From contig JAQGDQ010000191.1 in NCBI GenBank assembly GCA_030141605.1, positions 341,001-405,000 on the forward strand: 64,000 nt of DNA. Reading direction: 5' to 3'. How positions within the stretch are numbered: position 1 is the stretch's first letter; the number at the start of each line of letters is the position of its first letter. The notes below the pieces were generated by a model, which worked only from the letters and a program-made list of their open reading frames with translations, did not search any database and was not told the origin of the DNA. The DNA is from Tubiluchus corallicola. Taxonomy: Eukaryota; Priapulida; Priapulimorpha; Priapulimorphida; Tubiluchidae. The position numbers and the translations under genes are program-made. Shown here one piece after another: positions 28,476-40,702 of this stretch.

Positions 28476-31449
28476 CATTGGATGGAACTCACCTTGGGTA
28501 CATAAAAACACTATATAACTGTGAAGTTCCAAAACTTGCAGATCACGTTGCAGGATCAATGAGATAAGGCAGCTCGTGCTTAAAGCCACATGCAGTTAAA
28601 AGAATCAATTTTAAAGTGATTATATTTTCTCTGTTACATATATTGTATGCCTTGTTTTTATAGAGTGACAACTTGTGTATGTGTAATAGCTTATTACGCA
28701 TAGTTGCAATTCTAAATCTGTGTACTTGTGTGATAATTTGTGAGACGAAAGCATTCCTTTATAATGTGGCAGTTTAATCGTGAGACCAATTATTCAGTGA
28801 AAAATTATTGTGATTTCAGCTTTTAGTTTACTTGTAAAAATAGGCCGATGCAAAAACAGAAGTGATTCTATTCAAGCTGATATGCTTATAGATATATACC
28901 CCCTTGGGCACTACATTTGGGTAGGATATTCGATATATTTGTTATTTAGACCCAAAAATTTGATCAAACCTAAAATTCAGAAGCGATGTTTTTGTCTTGA
29001 CATTAATGCAGCTGAAAGAATAATTACCATTATCTGATTAACCTATCAGAATTATTATAGATACAATAACAATGCAGAGCTAGTCGAATTAAGATAGAAG
29101 CTCAGGACACACTATGCAGAATCGGCCTTTGAATTCTCCAAAAAAAAAGTTGCATAGATATGAACGCTAATTTGAGAAATAGTCGAAGAGCATTGCAATT
29201 GACTTTGTATAAAGATGTAACAAAACAAATAAGTTTCACATATGACAGAAATTGTCTGTAATGAGCATTTTCCAATTCGTACACAGGTACAGAATTATGC
29301 GGAATCCAGCATATAGATGTTTTCTTATAGTTTTCTCTTGATATAATCACAAAGTTAAAAAATGAATGATGTAACAACAGAATTGGTGCAACAACATTTT
29401 CTTTATTTATACATGGCATACTGCACAACAAAGCGAACAAAGACAATGAAATTACGACCAACAGAAAAGATACAACATCTTTTCTTCATTTGCACATGGC
29501 GTGCAATATTACCTCAACACTGGCACTAATTGTGTACACAAAATGCACTGGTCATGTCAGTTATAATGACAAGAAATTATTTGCCAACTTTGGTGGTGCT
29601 TTCGAGTTAACCCTAAATTATAATACCACAAAAGTGAATAAATTGGTTCTCAGGCAATATACAACTTTGCAGCTTTCATGACTTGAACCTTGCTGGAAAA
29701 AAGTCAGTCCATATTTTACTTGTAAAATTTTCCTCATTAAGTAGCAGTAATATATCACGTTAACTGCTCGAGAAACGTGCAAAAGTGGAAGTACCTTTTC
29801 TGTTTCCAGTATCATATAGGTTCTGTGGCATGGTTTGCAAGCGTTTGTAGTGTGTTAAGGAAAATGCACAATCCCTTTTGCCAATTACTTTTTTCCAAGT
29901 AAATCATCGTCTTTTTTGAGTGTCCAAGATGCAATTTTTTTAACTTTTTGCAGCCATGTAATAAGTAAATGATGCTAACAAATGCTACTGCTTACCTGTT
30001 TCACGAGAAATCACCTGAAAACTTACCGTCTTGAAACCCTTGTAAACTCTGAAAATAAAATGCCGATGAGAAATGAAAACCAAGTTATTATTCAATCACA
30101 TTCACTACAGATGCTCTCGAATATCGCGACAAATTTTCTTCAGATACAGAAACCAATTCTTTGTACACTCGCAGACACCAAAGCTCCTGCACAAGTAATG
30201 CTCTTCTTTTATTAGAGTGATCATCTTGTCAAGTAGCAAAATAGGTTCAAACATCCAGCTTGGTCAAATAATTTGCAGACAAATATTTGGCAAATGTTCA
30301 ATCCAATCAGTAAGCACTTTGTGGTTTTACAGCATTTTTGATAGTCGTCTCTCCCACGCAATACTTACTCCTATACCAGTACGTCATGATGTACAAAATC
30401 ACACCCAATCTATCCAATAATTTTGGTTGGCATATCAAAATGTTTCTAAGCAGTCAGACTACATTTTTTACACAATTTCCAGGAAAAATATAGGAAGGCC
30501 GGTATTTTAGATTTTCAGTATGCACCATTCTTTTTTTTTGTGATCACATCTTAATTCCAACATAATAATCAATGAACACTATGAAACAGAATGCAAAGAA
30601 GAAATATTTTAGGAAGGGTGGGCCTACTGTGATCCCCCATGGTCAAGTACAAGTAAATCTAAACAATTTATACACTGCCAGCTTTTTTTCTTAACAATTT
30701 TGCATCAAACTCATCTTCCGTAAGACGCTATACATACAGAAATTCCGAGCTTCTTGCATGATTTTGCACTGCGTGTCACTTCTCAACAATCAAATCCACA
30801 TGCAGAATTTCATTCGTGTCTTGAAGGAAATTTATTTATTAACACATACATCATACAACCAGTACACACAAAAGAAGACAGTAAATCTTACTAAAATACA
30901 GACAACTGCAAGAAGACCAATTACTCTTATGTAGGTCTCTCATTCATTTGTGAACAATTCAAACATCGATAAAGTGCGCGCACACACAACTAGGACATAC
31001 AGAATGTTCTCAGCGCATAACAAAGTTTTGATTACAACTTGACAGCCTGTATTTGAAAATTAGGTGATGACACGGCACTTAGCAGATCATTTATAAATTC
31101 GTTAAGTGGTAAAGTTTGCTATCAAACAAAAACATAGCCACTCTTAAACTTACAACGAGTTATGGTAATTCAAAGTAAATAGTTTTATTCAATCCTAAGG
31201 ATGTAGAAATGAGTGAGTAGTAATATCTAAATATTTACACCACATCAGAAAACGCGCCTCACTTTGACAAAACATTGCCAATTTTCTCACATCAAATTTA
31301 GGCATTCTAATAATATCGACTATAACATCATACGTTAATAATATTATAAATCACTGCTTATCGACTAAGCATGAAAAGTTGGAAAATTTACAAAGCCAAT
31401 AGTAAGAAATGTTATGTAAGGTATAATAATAATAGATCAAATTTAGGAA
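28476..31449. other. convergent spacer, SRM copy 2 and TARDBP 3' UTRs
   Basis: No gene is recognised. The minus-strand polyadenylation signals at 30831-30840 would give TARDBP a 3' UTR of about 620 nt. No close AATAAA follows the spermidine synthase stop; the first clear one on the plus strand is near 29637. Small ORFs here (for example 29102-29461, minus) have no recognisable domain. Confidence 0.5.
30831..30840 (-). promoter_or_regulatory. candidate TARDBP polyadenylation signal
   Basis: Two overlapping AATAAA hexamers on the minus strand, about 610 bases after the TARDBP stop. Placement is plausible but unproven. Confidence 0.4.
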
Positions 31450-34400
31450 CTAATTCCACCCAGGAGATTGTTTGGTGGCACCCCATCCTGGGCCACTACT
31501 TTGACTATCTCCAGTAGCCCCCTGCTGCCACCCCAAGGAACCCCCATAACCTCCGCCGCCGCCACCACCTCCAGGATAACTACCATGACCACCATCTTGG
31601 ACAGGCCCACCTTGGCTTACCCCACCACCTTGGCTTGGAACCACCCCACCTTGCTGTTGTTGCTGCTGAGCTGCCATGCCTAACAAATTTCCCCAAGGGC
31701 TGTTTGGTTGACTAAGAGCTGCTGTTGCGGCAGCCAGCATGGCCGGAGTTAACAAGTTATTCATAGCTAATGCTCCCATTGGATTGTTTGCCATACTGCT
31801 CATTCCACTTTGATTAGGCTGGCCACCGCCTCCTCCACCCATGTTCTCATTTTGATACTGCCAGCCTCCATTTCGTGCACCACCCCTTCCAGAATCATCA
31901 AACCCTCGTCCACCGCCTCTTCCACTTCTCATATCTCGTTCTCTGTCTTTCTGTTTAGGCTCGGCACTGCTCACGTGCACACTTATACCTGCAATAACAT
32001 CAGCTGTTTTATTATATATGCAATACACAGTGCCATTTAAATTTTGTTTTATGTCTTAGACACTTCTGCATGCATTGCTGTATCCAACTTACAATATTTG
32101 ACACTCCATAAGTAATTTTAGTGGTAATTACCTTCAAAGAATAGTTAAGCGTCAGAGCTAGACATGTGTTACAGCAGCAGCTAGAAAATACCTACCGCCA
32201 TTATCTTAGCATGCGTTTCCAACTTGGCTTCAGTAGTTGGGATATTATGTTCGAACTTGTACATAATTTAGTTTTACAGCAATATCGTTCGAAAGCTATC
32301 TCAGGACTTTCTATATATATGCACTAGCATTTTCATAATCGACTAATTGGATATTTAAGCTGTTTCCATAATCTATTATAAATGTTTTTTTTTGCAACTT
32401 TACAAGAAAGCAGTCCCATGCCAAAAAAACATATTCATGTTAGTGAGACATATTCACGTTTAAGTTGTGATGACAGACCGTTAAGTTACTGCACAAAAGG
32501 AGAGCCATATTACTTAATTTTATTGCAATAACAGTTATATTTCTCTGGAAAGAAAGTTGAAATGGTATTAATAACAGAATCGATTTGCATGAGCAAATGA
32601 AAACATAACTGATGATCACAAATAAAAGCCCAAATCGATTGATGAATCACATCACTAATATGCACTAATGTATCTGTTTGTGTTGACAAAATCTGTGCGT
32701 TTTCTAAATGATACAACAGTTTCCTGATTAAACACTGATCCTGTAATTAATAATTGAACATCAGTAACTGAAAAACGTGGCTAGCAGGTAAAATTGCATT
32801 GCAGGTAGCACTACTAGTTGCTTTCAGGATACTTTTATACTTTTTTAAAATTTCATGGTGCCAGTTTGGGAAATTCGGACGATAAGCCTTCCACCATTAA
32901 TGAATGATGCAGTCAAATCAAAACAATATGAAGCAAGGTTAAACTGACCAATGACTTTACATAATAAATACAATCTGCATAAAACACTAAGTTCAATTGT
33001 AATTTTTTCAAATACAAAATCTCAAAATTGGATTAATATAAATTACAGATTTTTGAAAAAGAATGTTTTCTAAGGAAAAACCAAAGAAAAAGTAAATTTT
33101 AATATTTCCGAATGTATGAAGAATTGAGAAACAAAAAGAAACTTGAAGAGAAAACTACACAGATCAATAAAAATATGATTCTCAATAGTAACGCTGATTA
33201 CCTTTAATAATGTGATCTTCTCCTGTTAAACGCTGAGCAACCTCAGGATGCATTAGTGTCACGAACGCAAAACCACGGAAAGGTTTCGGAATAAATACAT
33301 CAGTACATTCATCATATTTGGAGAAGTAGTTTCGTAAATCCTCTTGGGATATATCTTCGGTCAATCGGCCAACGAAGATTTTTCGCAGTCCAATCGGGTA
33401 ATTGCTTTCCTGCTAACAAAAGTTGATTAATTTTAATCTTAATATTATAGTGCAGTGCAACTTAAAAAGGTTTCCTCTGAAAATAATAATGGGGAATATT
33501 TTATTGATGCATAACAGTGCCAATTTTGAACAAGGTTATACATTAAAATTGTCCAATTTATTAAACTGAAATTTACAATTACTCAAAGAACACCAATGAA
33601 GGTTTGCTACATGTATCTTACTCGTGAGTTGGGAATGCGAACTTCACACCACCGCCCATCGATACAGTGTCGTTGTGACAGCACTTTATTCTGTGATTCA
33701 ATGTCTGCAAATCTTACAAAACCATATCCCTTCGACTGACCTGTCTTCAAATCTTTTTTAATCTATATAAACAGAAATCAAATAATCACTCATCATCTAT
33801 TCCCTGTTGTAATTATTTACTGCAAAAACTATGTAGTCCGTGAAATTTGTTCTAAAACTGAAGTACTGGATCACAGCATCAGTACAGCCTCACTGACATT
33901 AGCAACTGTGTAGTCAGCCTATTTACTACCCGTGTTTGCTATGACAATTTCACACTGCTTATGAAAGGAACAACAGGCACTGTTGTTGCTGGTTAGCAAA
34001 GTATTTGGTAAAATCCAGTTATGCACAAATCGTAATAATCAAATTCAATGTGCAAACACACCTGACAAAGCACAACTTCCCCAAACTGCTCAAAGTACGC
34101 TCTGACATCTTCATCTGAAGATTTCCATGGTAGTCCAAGACAGATCAGATCCGTGGCTTTTGTGCTATAACCTTCCTCCATCTTTTTTGTTTTGGCAAGT
34201 GAGTTCTCCAGGTTGTCGTCCATTTTTCTCTTGTTTTCTAGAAAAAACATGGTCCGACAGGTGTTAGAATAAAGATGTACCTAACATTTATTTCAACATG
34301 CTAGACATGCATAGTTCAGATCACATAAATCAGCAAGCAACTGTCTTAGGAACAAAAATCCACTTTTTGTGTTCAAATTGGACAGACTCTACAACCAGAT

Positions 34401-35451
34401 ATTATCTACCTGAAAATCGCAAAACTGAAAACTTATTTTTATCATAATCTTTTAATTGTTGTTGACGATTCTTTTCATTTTTATTAGAACAGAGAGCGAG
34501 AAGGAAGAAACTACAGAATTAATGTCAGAGACCTAGAATCTGGTTTATCAAAAATAAGACAGTGTACACGACTGATGGTACATGAACATACTTTATCCCT
34601 CCCCACCAAAAAAACATATTTTCTATAATTTCACAGCAAGGTGAATTGAATAAATATCCTGTCCTTATGTCAACTTACTACCAACTCCCTACCAACTTAC
34701 TACCAAAATACAACAGCAAAATTATTAATTAAACCATCTAATGTGAAATAATAGTTCTTGGTCAACCAAAAATAAAAAAATGGAATGATTGTAGCTGAGA
34801 ACTACTGCAATTACCAGATAACTGTTTTTGCACTCGAACATAAATTTTCATCCCAGTTTCTTGAAATTTTTTAAATAAAACTGACTCACAATCAATGATA
34901 GATGAACCAGTGAAATTGCAGATGTGTCTCAGCCATGTTACTCTCTGTGTATGTAGTATACATCCTCCCACTGCTAGGCAAATATCCAAAGTTTACGAAT
35001 TTGTGATGCCACGTGGCCACATGAAAATGCCTGTGGCCTATCCACTCAGCCATAAATCTTACCACGAAGTGCGAAAAATGAATCCAAGTTAAATAGTGGA
35101 AACCCCGATTTAGCAAATAAAAAATCACCCCATTTTATATTGTAATACTGAAATTACACAAATATAATTCATTGATTGTGGGTGCATGACAGAGCAAATA
35201 ATAAATTATTCACCTTTTGGATATACTACAATATAAACATTACAGCCCCAATCGCCTTCTGGTGCATGGAAACGTCCATCAACTAAGCGAATTCCTCGAA
35301 GAGTATTTGTATCCGGGTTCCTGTACTTCATACCGGTAGCTCCTGGAAACTGTGCAGTTAACGTTGTCAAGAGAAGTGTGTAATCATCTTCTATTGGCAT
35401 TTCAATTGGCTCGTCATGCTCAAATTCAGCTATCTGTATATAGTGCGACAT
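31450..35451 (-). CDS. TARDBP: TDP-43 RNA/DNA-binding protein
   Basis: Five coding exons on the minus strand: 35451-35214, 34237-34062, 33762-33622, 33409-33202 and 31988-31450; 433 codons (human 414). Domain order: N-terminal oligomerisation domain ([25 protein letters not shown], about 1-80); a basic stretch NKRKM to AKTKK at the position of the bipartite NLS; RRM1 with RNP2 ICLGLP and RNP1 GYGFVRF (about 104-186); RRM2 with IFVGRL and GFAFVTL (about 197-267); then a Gly-rich low-complexity tail. The tail keeps the conserved helix region ([26 protein letters not shown]), followed by Gln6 and long Gly runs. The family binds UG-rich RNA in the nucleus and controls splicing and mRNA stability. 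The true start is the ATG at 35451; upstream bases look like 5' UTR after a 3' splice site. Confidence 0.97.
33409..33415 (-). promoter_or_regulatory. NAGNAG tandem acceptor at TARDBP RRM2 exon
   Basis: On the minus strand the intron ends TTAGCAG before GAAAGC. Splicing after TAG or after CAG both keep frame and differ only by one Gln between RRM1 and RRM2 (NSR-ESNYP or NSR-Q-ESNYP). Confidence 0.7.
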
Positions 35452-35497
35452 TGTCAAATTTCGTTTGACGCAAGACCTAAATGAAAAAGAAAAAACG
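35452..35497 (-). promoter_or_regulatory. TARDBP 5'-UTR 3' splice site
   Basis: Just upstream of the start codon the minus strand shows a pyrimidine tract ending in CATTTAG|GTCTTGCG, with the exon beginning at 35476. This suggests a non-coding first exon further right (above 35500) that I could not locate. Confidence 0.6.
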
Positions 35498-37793
35498 GCT
35501 CTAAGTCTAAAATAACAAAAAACAGGCTACAAAGCACATACATATATAACTTTGGGCTAAAATTTACAATCCTCCACCCACAAGAAATTAGTTCGTGAAG
35601 TGGATTAGGATTAGGGTTGGGTTGGAGTTAGGGTATTTAAAATGTATGATTGCCTTAGGACAATGAATGAAGAAACTGAAGATAAAACAATTTATAATTA
35701 TTTTTAAATGTTGATAAGTGTTCAAGTAAGTATGCAAAAGGCAGCTACCACATATAAAAAAAAGATTTGACGTAGACACTGAAGTGGACCTTTGGAAGTT
35801 ACTCCCTAGTAAACAAGTAACCTATAATTGAATGGTAGTTTGTATACACACAAAAAAATTCTATATTAATGCAAGAGCAACCAAGTTAGATATTTTGCTA
35901 TAATGCCAATACTCAAACAGTTGCAGCACATTCTTCCAAAGCTGATTAAAAAGTGATTAGAACACATTACAGTAAGTGATGCTAAATAAGACTTGTGTTA
36001 TGCTTTTGCTGGAGATCTCAGGATCTCTACATCACTTTTGGATAAATGGAATAAACTGAAGACATTAAAATCTGAGCGTGAAAAATAATTTTGGGGCTTT
36101 GAAAGATCTTCATAGCACAGAATAGCACTAAAATTTGCCAAAATTGTTGCGCAATCTACAGAACGCTCACATACATTTACCGTACAGCAGAACTTTAATA
36201 GGTAAAGCTTTATTCAACAACAGATGACTTCAAGAAAACTATTACAAAACAAGGAGATATTTTTATTCTTGCTTACCATGTATTCATTAAAGGCTTTCAC
36301 GTAGAGATGAATTTTTCAGAAATGAAACTAATTCATTGAGTGATTATAATTGTAATTATAATTGTCGATTTCAATTTGGCTTTGTACAAAAGCTTAAGAA
36401 TAACAAATCTATTAAAAATCTGTTTGTCTAGTAGTATCTATTAATCTAAAACAACGATAAAACTATTATCAGAGTATGGTACATTATCATTTACGTGTAT
36501 TATACAATTATTCTGTTAGAATTTTAAACTTTGCTTAAAATCTATAACAATTAAACACAGCACAAACATTTCAGAATAGTAAATCCATTATCTCTTTGTT
36601 TATCTAGTTTATCTACTAAGTACCTATAAAACTATTATAAACGCATGACATTAGATATATGCGATAAAATTATTCAGCTTGTCTAAGACTAATGTTTTAA
36701 TATGCTGTCATTTTTGTATATGTCAATAATGCTGTTGGAATACTCATCCTAATCTTTTAATAAGCTTGAGCTTAGTGTTCTCAGCTATACTGAGCAAGTG
36801 CAGTATAAAACTATAAATTCTATAAGGCAACAAGCTATGATGCACTTAAGTAGCTGGCTACCATGTATACAGACACGTTATGTAATGCACATACTGAACT
36901 GACAGAGATTTTGTTTCAAAATTCCCTGATTTCGTAAATTCCGATTTGTGATATTTGTTTCCTATTCTATTTTTTATTTTACTTTGAAATCACCAATTTT
37001 TCAATGCAAACTTTTCTTAACTCTTGCAACCATTCTATTTCACTGTTAATGTAACAATTTTTAATTAGTCATTATTAGCTCCCCCAACGAGATGACAGTT
37101 TCATCGCTGGTGGTTTGCTTGTTAGTTACCAAGATTATACACTGAAAACTCACCTTTAGTCCTATCCATATCACAATAAACATGAGAGTTCAGCAGTTTT
37201 AACCGTGTGTGTTTGTTTTAATGATTACAAAATTAATCTTAAATGTTTGTCTACTATAATATGTTTATTAATATATATTATGGCATTGGGAACTATGCAA
37301 ATATACTATACAGCTCTACAGCTGTCTAGTAGGTAATAGTATATATTGTGGACCTGCCTTTGAAAAGCGATTGTTTTGTAACAATCAGTTATATTGTACA
37401 CTAAGGAAGAATATGGGCAGACAACAGAGTAGCAATACTATTTGATACAATGTGCAATTAAGGAACTATTGGTTTGGATTCATTTACTACATTACAGACA
37501 AATGTAAAAACAGGATTTGCTATATACATTATAATTAAGGTACCTGATACAACAAATTAGAAAGCATACAAACAGAAGTACTAGCAAAAATTTTATGCCA
37601 AAAAGATAGTACACCATATTGGGGCATGTTAAGTGAAACAAAAACCTGACCATTGATTTGTAGGGTAGACAAAAAATTAATGTATTATCATCTGTTAATG
37701 AACTCAAATGATGAAAGAATGGCAAAACAAGTTCCAAAAGTGCAAATAAATAATAACTTCAATAAATGTTGATATTCAGAAATCAAACACATC
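35498..37793. other. spacer or TARDBP 5'-UTR intron
   Basis: AT-rich sequence without a recognisable gene or transposon end. If TARDBP has a distant non-coding first exon, part of this is its intron. Confidence 0.4.
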
Positions 37794-37817
37794 ATGAATA
37801 AATATAATATTGATATA

Positions 37818-37843
37818 TATATCCACTGTACACACGCACGCAC

Positions 37844-37890
<47 letters not shown>

Positions 37891-37901
37891 CAGTGGATAT
37901 A
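37818..37901. repeat. (CA)n(TA)n repeat inside a 13-bp inverted repeat
   Basis: A (CA)n run (about 37845-37873) followed by (TA)n (to 37890). It is bracketed by TATATCCACTGTA (37818-37830) and its perfect reverse complement (37889-37901). On the TARDBP-sense strand the CA run would read as TG. Confidence 0.85.
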
Positions 37902-38321
37902 AATGTAATAAACAAATCTAGATGGATAAAGTATGTAGAGAATGAAATTCATTTATTTATAGAAAAAGAACTTAAAACTAAAATAGAAACTATGACAAAA
38001 TTGAGATTTTTAAAAAACGGAACTTTCCAAAGACAAATGTATGTCGAAAAATGTAGGTTAGACAAAATGAAAGATATTATGCCAATTAGACTTAATATGA
38101 TAGATGTTAAAGCAAATTTGAAAAACCTGTACAAATGGGATCTGAAATGTTCTTTATGCCAAGTAGCAGAGGATACTACTCAGCATCTTTTATAATACAC
38201 GTGTAAAGCTTTGTATATCAACAAGTTAGGCCTATTTGCGCAAGATATAAGTAAATGGAACGTAAATAAATTACTACTGACTAGGATGTATGTTAACGAG
38301 CTGTTGAAACTAAAAATATAA
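37902..38321 (+). mobile_element. LINE ORF2 C-terminal fragment with zinc knuckle
   Basis: An almost intact reading frame from about 37902 to the TAA at 38319, with one internal stop at 38193-38195. It reads WIKYVENEI, MPIRLNMIDVKANLKNLYKW and CSLCQVAEDTTQHLL, then stop, then YTC: a C-x2-C-x8-H-x5-C knuckle found at the end of many non-LTR retrotransposon proteins in marine invertebrates. No RT core is attached, so it is a 5'-truncated insertion. Confidence 0.7.
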
Positions 38322-39600
38322 TTAAAGACGAGTGAACAGTAAAGGCAAGTTGATGTAAAAGATATTTGGCGTGATTCGTAAAACAAGTTGATCGAGTAGA
38401 GCGGCACCACTTTACCACCTTGCTGTGCATCGTGGCGATGTTTTCTTAATTTATTTATGTGAGACTACAATAAACTGAAGTGGATAATAAATTACAAAGT
38501 GCCATACAAATGTGCGAGCTAAATGTAATTCAACCCTTATTACCATTTCAAAGTTTCTACTCAACCGAAGCGACTCATCTTTTTTCCTTACCTTACTTCA
38601 ACAACTGCCACTAGGGCACGTCCAACAGTAAGACACCCTTTATGAGAAAACGAAAATTTAACATTTTTAGACATGAGAGCACATGGGTAGTTTGCAGTTT
38701 AGGTGGTTATTTTTTAACATGTTCCCAGATTGCCCAAATCAAAAATGTAGTTGAACCAGTTGAAAGACAAATGCATCCCTTACCTGCATACTGACGTAAA
38801 GAAAATAATGATCTACCTCATATTTTAAAAAAATATAGCGAAATGCATATAGTGAAACTGTGAAAAGGCTTATTGAACATAATGAAATTTCACATTAATA
38901 CAGGAGAACAAATTCTGAGTCGACTGGCAGCGTTGAATTTTTTATTTGCTACCATATACTATATTCCTATCTAAAATGATTCACTAGGTTTGAACATTTT
39001 ATTTTCTGTGTTAGGATTAGGGAAAGGTAAGAATGCTGTGACATTGTGGCTGCGTATAGACGTTGCAGCCATGTAACCACTGTAGATAGGTTTTAAATAT
39101 AACTATTTATAAGATATATATATAGTGGGCTGAGAAAATGATAAACAGATTTATTTTTAATATTCACTTTTAATACATATACATATATACATACACAAAT
39201 GTGTATATGTATGTATGTATGAATGTATATATGCATATAGTATGCTGAACTGCTAAATTATATTTATATAAATTGAACAAGATACTCCAGGCATATATAT
39301 AATTATTATTACATATTATTATTATTAACAAATATGATTGATAATTTTCGTGTTCAGTATCTGTACCCAACAAACAACATGTTAATAAGTTATTTCGTAT
39401 CACGTTTTCAGGACCAGAAGGACTTGGTGATTTCGGTGATTTTATGCACCAGTAGCTCACAAAACGTCGCAAAAAAGTGTGAGTGATTTTGGGCAACCTG
39501 ATATCAGTTAGCTTGATATTGGTATCTCATGGCCACATACTTGCCTTGTTTGAGGTTTTGAAACAGTTTACCCATATTTTTTTAAATGTGTTATGTAGGT
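38322..39600. other. spacer, mostly unrecognised
   Basis: AT-rich spacer. It contains the 17-mer AACTGTGAAAAGGCTTA near 38866, shared with the right end of the inverted-repeat element at 60190-60571. Near 39175-39235 there is a TATG/CATA-rich self-complementary stretch. No gene seen. Confidence 0.5.
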
Positions 39601-39626
39601 ATACAGTAGTCATTGCTTAATAAAAT

Positions 39627-39687
39627 CACAACTGGACCAGCAACAAGTGGTCATAAATTAAGACCACTTGTTGCTGGTCCAGTTGTG
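39627..39687. repeat. perfect 26-bp stem hairpin
   Basis: The left arm (39627-39652) starts CACAACTGGACCAGCAACAA; the right arm (39662-39687) is its exact reverse complement, with a nine-base loop between them. The stem extends about four more pairs with one G/T mismatch. The flank starts with CAGTAGTCATTGCTTAAT just after TA (39603-39604), resembling a pogo-type terminus, so this may be part of a foldback element. Confidence 0.9.
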
Positions 39688-39784
39688 GTTTATACACTTA
39701 ATAAACTTCGATTTCATTATGCGGCCTGTTTCCAGTGTGTGTGTATGTGGCAAAGTACAGTACATAAACAGTTCTCCCTAATTA

Positions 39785-40231
39785 GTACAGTATAAGTTAT
39801 TAATCAAAGATGAGTGCATCCAATTTTTTAGCGTCTGCAAAAAATCAGGATCTACATTCACGCAGGTCGGCAAGCGTTTGATAAACATAATCCGGATCTG
39901 CATAGTGTTCACAAACTTCGGATCTGAATCCGTGGATTTTAGTTCTGCATCCACAGTGTTTAAACTTGAGACAACTGGGCGGTCCGTACAAAGATTAGAA
40001 CTTAATGGATTTCTCGCTATTTTTGAAATCGGTTCTATTCAATGTTGAATAACTAGGTTGGGTTTTGATCTGCATTGGGTCCACACATAGGGATATGTGT
40101 CCTAGAAAAACTGTAGTTCTAGGATCTGAATCTAGTTGTGCAAGGCAAAAATTTGTAGATACTCCTAAGTTTTGCAAAAAAATGGCGGGATCAGTGTCTG
40201 CCTTGTCTTTGATGTATACTGTATATTAGGT
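39785..40231. mobile_element. candidate non-autonomous DNA transposon
   Basis: The left end reads TACAGTATA then ATCAAAGATGAGTGC; the right end, reverse-complemented, reads TACAGTATAC then ATCAAAGACAAGGC. The interior repeats GGATCTGAATC and GGATCTGCAT several times in both orientations. The inverted match is short and gapped, so the call is weak. Confidence 0.35.
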
Positions 40232-40510
40232 GCAGACTGAATAGTGATGGGTGTGATGAGATGCAGATTCTAAAAAATAGCTTTCCTGAATTATTGAATG
40301 TTAAACTGTAACGAGTTACAAGTATGGTATTACTGTGTTTTCGTACAGCATTAGCCGAAGAGCTGTAACAGTAGTTCCAACTTTAGATTCATTACCAATG
40401 TTTATTATTTCTAAAATCATAAATTTCATTTTATCTTTTTTTCAAACATAAGCTGATAATTATTTTTCTACTAAACCAGTCTCCCAAGGTATTTATATTC
40501 ATGAATTTGT

Positions 40511-40702
40511 TTATTTTTTTTGACATATTAGTTGCCACGTATTTTGTTTTTTTAAGTTGAAGGTCACCATTTTTTGAGTTTCTATCTCCCTAAAATTCTC
40601 TGCTGCTTTAATCACCGTTTCTGCAGTCCCTATTGATAACACGTCATCCACGTATAACAGGGTGATGTAATATGTAATGATGGTATTGAAGACTAAAAGC
40701 AC
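40511..40702 (-). mobile_element. reverse transcriptase fragment (YVDD box)
   Basis: The minus-strand reading contains TLLYVDDVLSIGTAETV followed by NFREIETQKMVTFNLKK, i.e. the catalytic palm box of a reverse transcriptase with the typical following helix. No other RT block is seen beside it. It is an isolated fragment of a non-LTR-type element. Confidence 0.65.

Noticed and set aside
31468-31683. 71-codon plus ORF over the TARDBP tail
   Set aside because: Antisense shadow of the Gly-rich exon; its open frame follows from the GGN codon bias.
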